A DNA stretch of 64,000 nucleotides from JAFGTX01 sp942492225 (GTDB taxonomy: Bacteria > Bacillota > Clostridia > Peptostreptococcales > Acidaminobacteraceae): positions 21,006 through 85,005 of the forward strand of contig CALODS010000055.1 in assembly GCA_942492225.1 (NCBI GenBank), written 5' to 3'. The notes beneath the pieces are model-generated. The model was not told where the DNA came from, made no database searches, and saw only the letters and a program-made list of their open reading frames with translations. Each line of letters opens with the position of its first letter. The stretch's first letter is position 1. Positions 54,507 to 64,000 of this stretch are shown here, piece by piece. The position numbers and the translations under genes were made by a program.

Positions 54507-55376
54507 ATGACTAAAAATAAAAAAGAACCACTCATTAATGATTTTTTCAAAAGAATCCCTTTTATAATATTGGGATGTTTGATTTTGGCTATAGGAATTA
54601 ACATATTTATTACACCACATAATTTACTTTCTGGTGGTGTTTCAGGACTTGCACTACTCGTTTATTATGTAACCGGTATATCACCTGGAATTATGATTAT
54701 AATGCTCAATATTCCTGTATTTTACTTGGGCCTTAAGAAAGTAGATTTAGAATTTGTTCTTATTAGTATGGTGGGAATGTTTATTTTCTCATTTTTACTT
54801 GGTGTAACAAAGCCTTTGCAAGAGTTCTTTTATATTGAAGACTTACTTGCTTCGTGTATTTTAGGAGGCGTACTAAATGGAATTGGAAACGGATTTGTCT
54901 TTAGACAACGCTCTTCCCTTGGTGGGAGTGATATTGTATCAATTGTATTAAAACAAAAGTATTCTATTGAAATTTATAAACTGATGTTTGGTATTAACAT
55001 CGTTGTCGTAAGTTTTGGTATGATAATAAATTCAATTACTTTGGCAGTGTATACATTAATTTCTATGTATATAGGCTCATCTGTCCTCAATCTCGTTCTT
55101 GATGGACTAGATCGTAAAAAAATGCTTCTTATAGTGACAGATAAGCCGCGAGAATGTGCAGATGCAATGATTGCTAGTAGTAGACGTGGCATTACAATGA
55201 TTAATGGAGAAGGGGCATATACAGGCGAGAATCGTGGTATACTCTATTGTACTGTAACCTCTAGACAGCTAGCAAATGTTAAAAATACGATTATGAAAGT
55301 AGACAATACAGCGTTTATATCTGTAGTAGATGTATCAGAAGTACAAGGTAAAGGCTTTAAACAGCCAACCTTTTAA
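54507..55376 (+). CDS. YitT family membrane protein
   Basis: A 289-residue membrane protein: five to six hydrophobic helices in the first ~190 residues (DUF161; FITPHNLLSGGVSGLALL, NGIGNGFVFRQRSSLGGSDIV) and a C-terminal soluble DUF2179 domain (GITMINGEGAYTGENRGILYCTV). Function of the family is not established. The second ATG, 54507, is chosen because GGAG at 54494 is too close to the first at 54498. Confidence 0.9.
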   Translation: MTKNKKEPLINDFFKRIPFIILGCLILAIGINIFITPHNLLSGGVSGLALLVYYVTGISPGIMIIMLNIPVFYLGLKKVDLEFVLISMVGMFIFSFLLGVTKPLQEFFYIEDLLASCILGGVLNGIGNGFVFRQRSSLGGSDIVSIVLKQKYSIEIYKLMFGINIVVVSFGMIINSITLAVYTLISMYIGSSVLNLVLDGLDRKKMLLIVTDKPRECADAMIASSRRGITMINGEGAYTGENRGILYCTVTSRQLANVKNTIMKVDNTAFISVVDVSEVQGKGFKQPTF

Positions 55377-55404
55377 CAAAACTATTATAAAAGTTGGATG
55401 AGTG

Positions 55405-56783
55405 ATGAAAAAGAACACGTTAACAATAAAATATTTTGGTGTGCCAGCAATTGAATATAATGAACAACCAATTAAGTTTCCAATGAAAAAGTTGGAAGCC
55501 TTGATTTACTATGTCGGTTACTATAAAAAAGCTGATCGTACAGAGTTAGTGAATTTACTTTGGTGTGATAAAAATGAACAAACTGGTCGTAAAAATTTGA
55601 GAAATGCACTTTATAAGCTGCGGTCGTTTGTTTCCTATGAAATAATTGAATTCAAAAAACGATCCAGGTATTGTTTGAGCTCAATTCATCATTAAAAATA
55701 GAGACGGATTTGCCAACGAATATGGAGGCGATGTCAGAGTCTGTTTTAAAACTAGATTTTCTTAGGGATTTTCATGTGAAAAATGCAGAAAAATCTAGAT
55801 GAATGGATTTCATTAAAAAGAAATCAATACCATGCCTTATATAGTGATTGGTTAACTGAAAAATATCAATATCACATGACGTTAGAAAATATAAAAGAAG
55901 AAAAACGTTATTTGAAACTACTTATTGAGCACGATCCTTATAATGAAACTTACTATCGTCATCTGATGAGTTTTTATCAAAAACAGCAACGCTACAATAA
56001 AGGCATTGATTTATATAGAACACTAGTAAGACTATTAGACAAGGAACTGGGTATTAGTCCAGACGCTGAAACAGAAAGCGTTTATAAAGCTTTATTACTA
56101 GAGAAAGATACACCTAAGGCGTATGAATTTGCCTCGCCGGAATCATTTTTTGGTAGAGAAGATCAACTAAAAAAATTGATGGTGGTCTATAGAAAAGGTT
56201 ACCAGAACGATACAATAATTATCAGAGGTGAAGCGGGCATTGGCAAGACGCGACTAAAGGATGAATTCTTATCATTGATTAGTGACGAGGTTTTATTAGT
56301 AGAAAGTCAATCTTATCAATCAGAACAACACTATTTTTTAAAACCATGGTCGAAGATTCTTGATCAATTTGGTCTATTCACTACACAAGAAAATATAAAC
56401 TTACCAGAAAACTGGACGAAGATGATTCGTTCGGTGTTTCCAAATTTTAAGAATGAAGAAGAGTTAGGATCATTTTTATTGAAGGAACAATCTGAAGTAC
56501 TAAAATATCCAGAGATTGAAGATGCAATTGTTAAGTTGGTGAATTACATTTCCGAAAAGAAGAAAGTAGTTATTGGAATTGATGATTTACAGTGGATGGA
56601 TCCTTTGAGTTTAGAGCTTGCTTAAAGGGGTACTGGTCAGATGCCGAACAGCGAGTGTAGTCGTTATCGCAACTTTACGGGAAGGTCATCAAGAAAACAT
56701 TGATGATTTTATGACATTAGTCAATAGAACACATCCAGTATCACAAGTATCTTTAAATCGATTTACCGAGGAAGAAGTAAACG
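55405..56783 (+). pseudogene. BTAD/AAA transcriptional regulator, frameshifted and truncated
   Basis: N-terminal part of a large regulator of the SARP/BTAD-AAA type. Visible in order: a winged-helix DNA-binding domain (LVNLLWCDKNEQTGRKNLRN), a BTAD helical-repeat domain (HDPYNETYYRHLMSFY, LVRLLDKELGISPD), and a P-loop ATPase with Walker A RGEAGIGKT and Walker B VVIGIDDLQWMD. Four single-base defects interrupt it (near 55,660, 55,675, 55,790 and 56,620). The text stops in FTEEEV at ~56,783, where unrelated GC-rich sequence begins. Complete relatives continue for several hundred residues. The breaks are probably sequence errors; the truncation is the chimeric join. Confidence 0.8.
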
Positions 56784-56790
56784 CGTCTTC
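56780..56790. other. chimeric junction between two genomes
   Basis: Base composition flips from AT-rich to strongly GC-rich within a few bases. To the left the frame encodes the AAA regulator (FTEEEV). From 56785 another frame is open and mid-gene (VFLTGRTYWRSLNG). No repeat, insertion sequence, integrase or attachment-site-like duplication is visible at the join. Confidence 0.85.
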
Positions 56791-57469
56791 CTCACCGGCC
56801 GCACCTATTGGCGCTCCTTGAATGGCATCGAGCCGGAAGGAGAGAGCTGCGGTTGTTTCGAGCCGCCTGCTCGAGCGCAATCCCCGTCCGAAGCCTTCTG
56901 GCAGGACCTGCTGCTGCTCTTGCCGCCGCTCCTCCTGGCCTGGCTGGCCACTAGCCGTGGCCTGGCCGGCAAACGCCTGGCGATCGCCACCCTCCTCACC
57001 GCCGGCCTCACCGTCTTCGCCTGGAAATCGCCCGAGCTGCCTCTCGACGATTACGTCACCCAGCTGAAACCTGCCGCCCTGCCGCACGAGCTGTGCGTCG
57101 GCAACGCCGAGCTTGGATCGAGGACCTGCCTCGATGGTATCCTTCCCGAGCTCGCTCACGGAACGCATCTGGTGATCCTTGCTGATCTTTCGGAGGATGC
57201 GTTCTCTTCCGAAGTCCCTACGGTCTCAACGAGTTCCAATGGCTCGAAGGTGTGCCAACCTTGTGGGTTCTCTCGAGCGCGACCGAAGAGGAATTGTTCC
57301 AGTTCCGCTTCAGCCGCGGCCCCTCGTTCCAGATCCGCGAGGCACCGGCTCCCCTGCTTTCGACGTTTTACCGCCGCCTGCCGCGGTCCTTTCTGGTCGA
57401 AGATGGCAAGATCCTCGCAACCTTCGACCGCATGCCTCTCTCGACCGATGGCGCACCAAGGAGCAATGA
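56785..57469 (+). pseudogene. MauE/DoxX-like membrane protein, 5'-truncated and frameshifted
   Basis: C-terminal part of a membrane protein that I assign to the MauE/DoxX-like group: YWRSLNGIEPEGESCGCF followed by SEAFWQDLLLLLPPLLLAW and a further hydrophobic helix. This resembles the CGCF...QDxLL segment of MauE-like proteins. A soluble tail follows, with thioredoxin-like partner features (LLSTFYRRLPRSFLVEDGKI). Frames shift near 57,220 and 57,440; the end at TGA 57467-57469 (RWRTKEQ) is my reconstruction. The start is lost at the junction. GC-rich, unlike everything to the left. Confidence 0.55.
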
Positions 57470-57477
57470 GGTCCGAC

Positions 57478-58324
57478 ATGAACAGGTTCTTCGACATGAA
57501 TACCTACTCGAAATCTTCCCTTCCCGCGGCGATCGCCCTGCTCGCCCTTCTTGCCACCACCTTGCCGGCCACCGCCCAGGGTGTGCCCGCGGACGCCGTT
57601 TTCCAGGGCTTCAAGCCGACGGGCGAATTCACCTTCAGCCTCGCCGGCAAGGACCTGAAAGACGCCGAGATCTACCTCAGTGAGCGCGCCGGCGCCTACC
57701 TGGTGATCGCCCGGCGGTCTCCTCGCCGCTGCTCATCAACGCCCGCACCCAGATGGTCGAAAGTGTCAGCTTCATGAAGGTGCAGAAGAACGCCGACAAG
57801 ACGGTGGATCTGCTGGCCGACGCCGCCTTCGATCAGGTCGACCATTTCAAGGTCAGCGGCCAGATGGTTTCCTTCAACGTCAAGGGCCAAGCGGCCTCGC
57901 TGCGTCCGAAACCCCCGCTCCTCGGCCTGCAGACCGCGGATTCCCTCAAGAAGTACAAATCGGACTACGCCTTCAAAGCCGACGAATACAAGACCGATCC
58001 CGCTCTCGTCGCGAAGCTCAAAGCGGAGAGCCGCAACGTCCGCGTGCGGGTCTATTTCGGTACCTGGTGTTCCGTCTGTAGCCGCATGGTGCCGAAGATC
58101 CTCAAGCTCGCCTCCGAGCTGAAGGGCAGCAAGATCGCTTTCGAGTATTACGGCTTGCCGCAGCCGATGAGCGACGATCCGATGACCGCCAAAGAGAATC
58201 TCAACGGCGTGCCGACGGCTTCATCCTCTACGTCGATGGTAAGGAATTCGGACGTGCCGATGGCCATACCCTCGGCCAGCCGGAAAAGCGCATTCAGAAG
58301 CTGCTGGCCGGAGAGAAGCTCTGA
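57478..58324 (+). pseudogene. secreted thioredoxin-fold protein, frameshifted
   Basis: About 280 residues when repaired. The N-terminal signal peptide (AAIALLALLATTLPATAQG) is followed by a beta-rich domain and a thioredoxin-like domain with FGTWCSVCSRMVPK (CxxC motif WCSVC) and GVPT, the usual cis-Pro site. Frames shift near 57,720 and at ~58,213; restoring one base there gives FILYVDGKEF and the C-terminus LLAGEKL, with TGA at 58322-58324. Probably a periplasmic redox protein, consistent with the MauE-like neighbour. ATG 57496 is an alternative start. Confidence 0.65.
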
Positions 58325-59754
58325 TGTGGCGGGCCGGGGAGCCTCTTGCTGGAGAATCCCGGGCCACTCCCGCTCGGAAGAGGGCCACGGCGCTTGCCGC
58401 CGTGGCCTTTGCCTTGTCCGGAGCCCTCTTTCCCGCGCCTCCTCTCGCCGCCGAACCCGCCGGCTTCTCCGCGCCCTTTGCCGGCCAAAGCTGGGGTGTC
58501 GAAGTCAAAGCCGGCTACCGCGACAGCGAGCAGGCAAAATTCGGAAGCCCTTTCCCCTTTCCCCCTTCGTTACTGCCAGTGAATGAAACCAATGGCTTTA
58601 TCGAGACGGTCGACGAAGGTCAGCATTTCGAGGTCTCGCGGTGGTCACCCTTTTCTACAAGGGTGCGTGGGAGAAGATCTCGCCACCAAGGTGAAGGTCG
58701 ACCTGATCGATAAATGGGACCGCAACCCCACTTCGAGCGATCGCGAATGGGATATCGACGAGGCCTGGCTACGCTGGGGACCGGAAGTCGAGCCGGGCAA
58801 TCCGCACGAAGGTTATACGGCCTACGCGAAGCTCGGTAAATTCCCCAAATTCGAGCGCCAGGACGACCGTCACCTCGAAAGCTACGGCCTGGTTTCGACC
58901 AGCTTCAACCGCATGGAAGACATCGGCCTCGAGGTCGGCTTCGACCTTGGCTCCCACTTCTACCTGAAGAGCAGCTTCACTCAGGGCAACCCGGTCTTCT
59001 TTCGCGACGTCAACGCTTTGGCTGGCGACAACGGCACGCCGCTTTTCGACGGCACGACAGTCAATCCCGACCCCAAGCTCAAATCGGGCATCCCCATTTT
59101 CTACGACGCCGATGTCGACGAGCTGAGCTTCGACAATCCCGAAGTCGGCCTCGGCCTCGGCTTCCGCCTGAACGACGAATCCGGCCGTTTCGCGCTCGAT
59201 GTGCTCGCGTGGGGTTATGCGCGCGACCTGGCCGACACCGTCGACCTCAACGGCACCTTCTACGGTGGCGATCTCGACCTCATCGAAGGTCCTTTCCCGG
59301 ACGGGGTTCCCGGCCTCTTCCCGCCGACCCGCTCGCCGATGCAGGAAGGGCGCGAGAAACGCGAATACGGCGCCAACGTCTGGCTCGCCGGCAGTTCATC
59401 TTCATCAAATACGTCGATCAATCGGCACCTACACGGTCGAGGCATGGCCTACGATTGGGGCTGCCCTATCTCAGCGAACAACTTCGGCCGCCAGATCTTC
59501 TCCCTACATTGCGCCCGCCGTGCGCTATTCGAAGCTCGATCCCGATTTCCGTGCCGCCGCCGCCTATCCGGCGCAAAGCGTGCACTGGGAATGGGAAAAG
59601 ATCGACCTCGGAATGCGCGTCGGCCTCATCAGCGGTCTCGACCTGGCGCTCGAGGCTCAATGACAACGAGTTCGTCCTCAATAACGGCAAGAAAGGTAGC
59701 GAGGACGAATACCTCGCCTTCCGCTACAACTGGTCGCGCGAGCGCCAACCGTAG
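58324..59754 (+). pseudogene. outer-membrane porin-like protein, frameshifted
   Basis: Signal peptide (ALAAVAFALSGALFPAPPLA) then a long beta-strand-rich protein of about 475 residues. Typical barrel strands alternate polar and hydrophobic residues (SWGVEVKAGYRDSE, YTAYAKLGKFPKFERQDD, VGLGLGFRLNDESGRFALDV), and it ends in an aromatic-rich strand (DEYLAFRYNWSRERQP). It suits a porin-like outer-membrane barrel, which a Firmicute would not have. Frames break near 58,645, 59,400 to 59,470 and 59,660. The ATG overlaps the upstream stop (TGATG). Substrate unknown. Confidence 0.6.
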
Positions 59755-59778
59755 GGGCAGGCCCCCGTGCCTGCCCGT
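59752..59778. repeat. GC-rich palindromic dispersed-type repeat
   Basis: GGGCAGGC (59755-59762) and GCCTGCCC (59769-59776) form an 8-bp stem with a CCCCGT loop. The text TAGGGGCAGGCCCCCGTGCC resembles palindromic repeats scattered through intergenic DNA of many environmental bacteria (from memory). It lies between convergent genes. Confidence 0.6.
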
Positions 59779-62700
59779 CGTCCAGGTGCTCTATTGCCCG
59801 AGGGTCCAGGGGAGCCTCCGGCGGCCTTGAAGGCCTCCTTCAGCTGCGCCAGATCCTTCTCCTTCAATTGCTGCAGGTCACGCTCGAGAGCATCGAGCCC
59901 AGCAACGGCGATCTCGAGATCGCGCTGCTGGGTGAGCGTCGGCATTTGCCGCGTATCGAAGTGACCGCCAATCACGGCACCGACACGATCGCTGATCGAA
60001 GGCGTCTCCGATTCGTTCAGGCGCTGCCGCGCCGGGTCGCCGCTCAGCCGGCGCTCGAGCCCAGCGACCGTGCGGCCGACCGAATCCATCTGAGCGTAGA
60101 TCGTCAAATCGGCTTTGGGCGTGAGCGCCAACGTGGCAGCTAGATGCTTCAGCTGCGCTCTCACTTGGACCAGCTCAGCCACCGCGGCGGCCGCCCGCCG
60201 TCCGGCTTCGGCCGCCCTCTGCTGGAACGCAGCGACCTCTTGCGGGTCGGTGCCGGGCGAGAGGTTCGGCACCGCGACCACTTCGAACGATTGCGCCTCG
60301 CCGAGCCGGCGCGCGCCGGCGGCGCTCACCACCACCAGCTCCGCCGAATACTTCCCGGGCGCGACCAAAGGTCCCTTGGGCGGAGATTCCCAAGGCGAGC
60401 GGAAGGCCGGTGGCGCGAGCCTCCACCGGCTCGGGGCTCGGTCCGCGCAGATCCCAGCTCAAACGGTGAAGCCCCGCTCGGCCGGCCCTTCGATCCATCG
60501 CACCTGATTGCCTCGGGCGTCGGAGACGATCAAGAGCACCTTCGGCTCGCACTCTTGAGAGCTTCGCTGCGCAGCGCTTCCGAATCCCGGGGAAGGGAAC
60601 GTCTGCGCCCTTCTCGCGCAGCGCCTTTTCGGTCTCGTGCCGCGCCGCCTTGGCCGTCTTCGGCACCTCACGCAGGTAATAGGTGAAGAGCGCGCCATGG
60701 GGCGGATTCGCGGCCTTGAAATCGTCGCTGCCAAGCTCGGAACGACCGGGGGCCTGGCCGGGCCGAAAGGGGATGTACCACCAGGCCTTGCGGATCGGGA
60801 AGAGCGTTCCTTCGCCGGCGAGCGTTTCGGCCGTCAAGTCGCGCAGCGGCGAGTAATCGTCGAGCACGAAAATGCCGCGACCGAAGCTGGCGCCGATCAA
60901 ATCGCCATCGCGGCGCTGCAGCTGGATGTCCCGGAAGGAATGGTCGGCAGGCCGGCAAGCGGTGCCAGCTCGAGCCATGATCGGGGCTGAAGTAGATGCC
61001 GAATTCCGTGCCGAGAAAAAAGAGGTCAGGTCGCACCTGGTCTTGCTGGATCGACCAGACGATCGTCCCCTTGGGCAGGTCACCGAGTGACATAGGCGCC
61101 AAGACCGCCCGAGGTCCGTGCTCGCGAAAACATAGGGCGTGAAGTCGCCATTCTTGTGGTTGTCGGCCACGACGTAGACGGTCTGGCCGTCGTGCCGCGA
61201 CATCTCGACATCGTTGACGAAAGATAAAGCCGGCAGGCCCGGCAAGTCTGCCGCCTCGCACCCAACTACTCGCCGCCGTTTTTGCTGACCCCAACCAGAC
61301 CGTCGTCGGTGCCGACCACCAGCGTTCCTTCGCTCACGGGCGATTCGGAGATCGCCGTGGTGGTGGCATATTTCGACATCGCGTTGTGGTCGTAAAGGTC
61401 GTCGACGCTGGCAACGCGGCCCATGTATTTTTGCTCGTAGCGGTTGATGCCGAGCGTCAGATCGCCGCTGATCGGCGTCCAGCTACTGCCCTTGTCTTTG
61501 CTCCGCCAGATGCGCTGCGAGCCGTAATAGAGGTGCTCCGGATGGTGCGGGCTGACCAGCAAAGGCGAGTCCCAATTCCACCGCTCCGGCGCGTCGCCGG
61601 CGGCGGGCATGGGCCGGATCATCAACTCTTCTTCGTTGCGGCGATCCTTGCGGAAAAGCATGCCGCCCTGAAACATCACGTACATCAGGTCGGGATCTTG
61701 CGGGTCGAAGGCCACACCGTAACCATCGGCACCGAGAGCGACGTACCAATCCTGGTTGCGGATGCCGTCGCGGTTCATCGTCCGCGAGGGGCCGAAGAGG
61801 GTGCCGAGATCCTGCGCTCCGGCCACCACGTCGTAGAAAGGCTCGCGGTCGTTGGCCGCCACCTTGTAGAGCTGCGCGATGGGCAGATTCGGTAGATGGC
61901 GCCAGGTCTGGCCCTCATCGAAGCTCTCGTAAAGGCCGCCGTCGGTGCCCCCGAGCAGATGATTGCCATTCGCCGGGTCGATCCACAGAGCGTGGTTGTC
62001 GCTATGTTTGTCGCGCCCGGTCTCGAGGATCTCGACGCTGGCGCCACCATTGCGGGTGACGCGGAGAAAACGTCCATCTGGTAGACCAAGTCGGCGTTGC
62101 TCGGCGAGGCCTCGATCTCCTGATAATACTGAGGGCCGGTGCCGCCCGAGATGTAGCTGTTGCGCTTCTCCCAGCTCTCGCCACGATCGCGCGAGCGGTA
62201 GAAGCCGCGCTCTTCCTCATTCGCTTCGATGGTGGCGTAAACGAGGGCCGGGTCGGCGGCGCTGACGGCGAGGCCGATCTTGCCCATATCGCCCTGCAGG
62301 CCTGTTTTCACCTGACGCCAAGTTTTGCCGTTGTCGGCCGATTTCCAAATGCCGGAGCTCTTGCCGCCGCCGAGGAATCCCGCAACGTGACGCCGACGCC
62401 CCGATGAGGCACGCGACATAGACCACTTCGGGATTCTGCAGGATCGAATTCGAGGTCGGTGACCCCGGTGTTCTCCTGATCGATCCGCAGCACCGGCGTC
62501 CAGCCGGCGCCACCGTCCAGCTCGTGCGAGGCAAAACGCTGCTCGCCACCCGCCGACCACAAGGGCCCTTCAGCGGCCACCAGAACCGTTGCCGTCGCGC
62601 CCGGATCGAGCCGAATGCGGCCAATGTGCTGGCGGTGTCGAGACCTTGTACCGAGGCTGACCGCCATCGCGGCTGCGGTAACCCATCGCCCCAACCCATG

Positions 62701-63091
62701 ACGCCATGACGTTTTCCCCGGTGCCGACCCACACGTTCGCCGGATTCTGCGGGTCGAGGGTGATCTCGCCGATCGAATAGGAAGGCTGATCCTCGAAAAT
62801 CGCCGTGAAGGTGGCGCCGGCGTTGGTGGTCTTGAAAATGCCACCCGAACCGACGGCCACATACCAGGTCGTCGGCGCCAGCGGATCGACGGCGATATCG
62901 GCGATACGGCCCCCCATCAGCGCCGGACCGATGGCGCGGAAAGGCGAGTGCCGAAGCCGCGGCTTCAGGCGTCGATGGCGGCACGGTATGGAGGGCACAG
63001 TGGCAGGGGCCGCCGAGACGGTGGGAGCCAAGGCGATGAACGCGGCAAGGGCGGTAAGGAAGGAAAAAGCAGGCAGAGCGAGGTTTGAATG
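59779..63091 (-). pseudogene. Asp-box/VPS10-type repeat protein, heavily frameshifted
   Basis: Large secreted protein of roughly 1,050-1,100 residues, readable only by joining many frames. It starts near 63,090 (start codon uncertain) with a signal-peptide-like stretch (AFSFLTALAAFIALAPTVSA), then FRAIGPALMGGRIADIAVDP and repeats containing Asp-boxes: SADNGKTW, SRDRGESW, SKDKGSSW and STDLGRSW. The C-terminal region (GKYSAELVVVSA) resembles the immunoglobulin-like tail and helical end of acidobacterial VPS10/sortilin-type proteins often annotated as glycosyl hydrolases. Catalytic function is unproven. At least seven frame changes occur in 3.3 kb. The exact 3' end is uncertain: one frame stops at ~59,790, another runs through the repeat to 59,724. 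Confidence 0.65.
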
Positions 63092-63299
63092 CGCAAGTTC
63101 CCCGTTGGGTCTATCAGTCTGATCAACCCCAGCGGAGGCTTCCCAGCTGGCGAGCGTCGGCTCGAAGGGATGGTTGAGTCGGGCCCAGTATACGACCCGT
63201 TCGCGCAAGCGACCGGCATGGAGCCTTCTGCTAAATTGGACCCACTTCCGCGGCGGGGCGGTGCTCGGCTCCGGCTCGGATCGAAACCCTGGAGATTCC

Positions 63300-64000
63300 A
63301 TGAAACAGATGCTCTCGTTTTCCTCCTGCTCGGCGCTTTCGCCTCTCCCCTGCTGGCCGGAGACCCACCCGGACTGCCGGGGCTGACCTACGATGTGCCC
63401 TTCTTTCCCGGCGCGGAATATGACCCCCAGGTACCGACCCCCGAAGCTCTCTTGGGCTTCGAGGCCGGCCAGCGCACCGCCACGCCGCAGCAGATCACCG
63501 CCTGCGTCGAGGCGTGGAGCGCGGCAAGCCCAAGGACGAAGCTTTTCGAATATGCCCGCACCTGGGAGAACCGTCCCCTCCACTACATCGCCATCAGCTC
63601 GCCGGCCAATATCGCGCGCCTCGATGAGATCCGCGGCGGTATGGCCAAGCTGGCCGATCCGCGCGGCCTCTCGGCTGCCGAAGGAGAAAAGCTGGTCCAG
63701 GAGCTACCGGCGGTGGCCTGGCTCGCCTACTCGATCCACGGCAACGAGACCTCCGGCGCCGATGCCGCTTTGGCGCTGATCTACCACCTGGTGGCCTCGA
63801 AGGATCAGGAGGTCGCCACCCTGCTCGAGCAGATGGTGATCCTCGTCGATCCGCTGATGAATCCCGATGGTCGCCACCGCTTCAGCAACCAGACCACGGA
63901 AGACCGCGGCGCCTATCCGAACGTCGACGACCAGGCCCTGCTGCATACGGGTTTCTGGCCCTACGGACGCACCAACCACTATTTCTTCGACCTCAACCGC
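63300..64000 (+). CDS. M14-family zinc carboxypeptidase, 3'-truncated, frameshifted near start
   Basis: Secreted metallo-carboxypeptidase; the window ends inside it. A signal peptide (VFLLLGAFASPLLAGD) follows a frame break near 63,315, and then one open frame runs to the end. LFEYARTWENRPLHYIAISS precedes the zinc motif HGNE (SIHGNETSGADAAL, ligands His and Glu) and NPDGRHR, both hallmarks of M14. The third ligand would lie beyond the window. The gene is divergent from the Asp-box protein gene, with ~200 GC-rich bases between them in which I see no clear promoter. Confidence 0.75.

Noticed and set aside
56700..57000. Genomic island or horizontal transfer at 56.8 kb
   Set aside because: No integrase, tRNA, direct repeat or insertion sequence is present, the left gene is cut in mid-domain, and the right arm encodes outer-membrane functions.
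56689..62984. Many long open frames on both strands in the GC-rich arm
   Set aside because: High GC lowers stop-codon frequency. Most are Arg/Pro/Ser-rich shadows without family motifs; only the frames listed in the features carry conserved domain text.
1..64000. CRISPR arrays, prophage, transposases, rRNA and tRNA genes
   Set aside because: No regularly spaced repeats, no phage structural or integrase genes and no cloverleaf-type or rRNA sequence was recognised on either strand.

Overview
The window holds two unrelated pieces of DNA joined at about position 56,785. Positions 1 to ~56,783 (roughly 88%) are AT-rich, with codon use, ribosome binding sites (AGGAGG type), short intergenic gaps and gene content typical of an anaerobic, motile member of the Clostridia. 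A Lachnospirales or Vallitaleaceae-like organism is my guess from gene content. The rest, to 64,000, is strongly GC-rich and encodes secreted and outer-membrane proteins of a Gram-negative, probably an acidobacterium: a MauE/DoxX-like membrane protein, a thioredoxin-fold protein, a porin-like barrel, an Asp-box/VPS10-type repeat protein and an M14 carboxypeptidase. A Firmicute regulator gene is cut in mid-domain at the join and a different gene continues in mid-frame. I read this as a chimeric read or contig, not as gene transfer.

Clostridial part, left to right. (1) 1-3.4 kb: a HEPN-like small protein and two divergent GGDEF proteins, one membrane-anchored with dCache and HAMP, one soluble with GAF. 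(2) 3.5-11 kb: a nucleoside uptake and salvage locus with a Crp-family regulator, a BMP-type lipoprotein, an ATPase with two cassettes, two permeases, a dihydrolipoamide-dehydrogenase-like flavoprotein lacking one redox cysteine, and a uridine-phosphorylase-type enzyme. (3) 11.2-17.3 kb: a double CDGSH iron-sulfur protein, an M29-type aminopeptidase with an in-frame stop, a FapA/DUF342 protein and a three-GAF protein. (4) 17.4-22.7 kb: an HD-GYP sensor, a conserved hypothetical, PlsC, an SprA-like putative metalloprotease and a YibE/F membrane protein. (5) 22.8-29 kb: pflB-pflA, an FNR-like regulator with an N-terminal cysteine cluster, DegV and a cysteine-desulfurase-family enzyme. (6) 29.2-39 kb: a complete glycogen operon, glgB-glgC-glgD-glgA-glgP-pullulanase. 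(7) 39.1-48.7 kb: a PduO-type cobalamin adenosyltransferase, then cheY-cheA-cheW-cheR-cheB-hybrid kinase-response regulator, and a convergent two-receiver protein. (8) 48.9-56.8 kb: hutU-ftcD for histidine breakdown, a TenA-like protein, another diguanylate cyclase, a YitT protein and a truncated BTAD/AAA regulator.

The genes describe a fermentative anaerobe that stores glycogen, uses pyruvate formate-lyase, degrades histidine and nucleosides, swims by chemotaxis and uses cyclic di-GMP heavily (three GGDEF proteins and one HD-GYP protein).

Sequence quality matters here. Several intact-looking genes are broken by a single base, often in short A or T runs (flavoprotein, glgB, cheR, ftcD). Breaks become dense from ~55,650 (four within 1 kb) and stay dense through the GC-rich part. 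This gradient starts before the join, which fits a contig end resting on one or very few uncorrected long reads. I see no convincing new multi-gene system. The best biological leads are the flavoprotein in the nucleoside operon, the FNR-like regulator with a matching site upstream of pflB, the aminopeptidase-FapA-GAF block and the two-receiver protein with a lost phospho-acceptor. No tRNA, rRNA, CRISPR array or insertion sequence was recognised.
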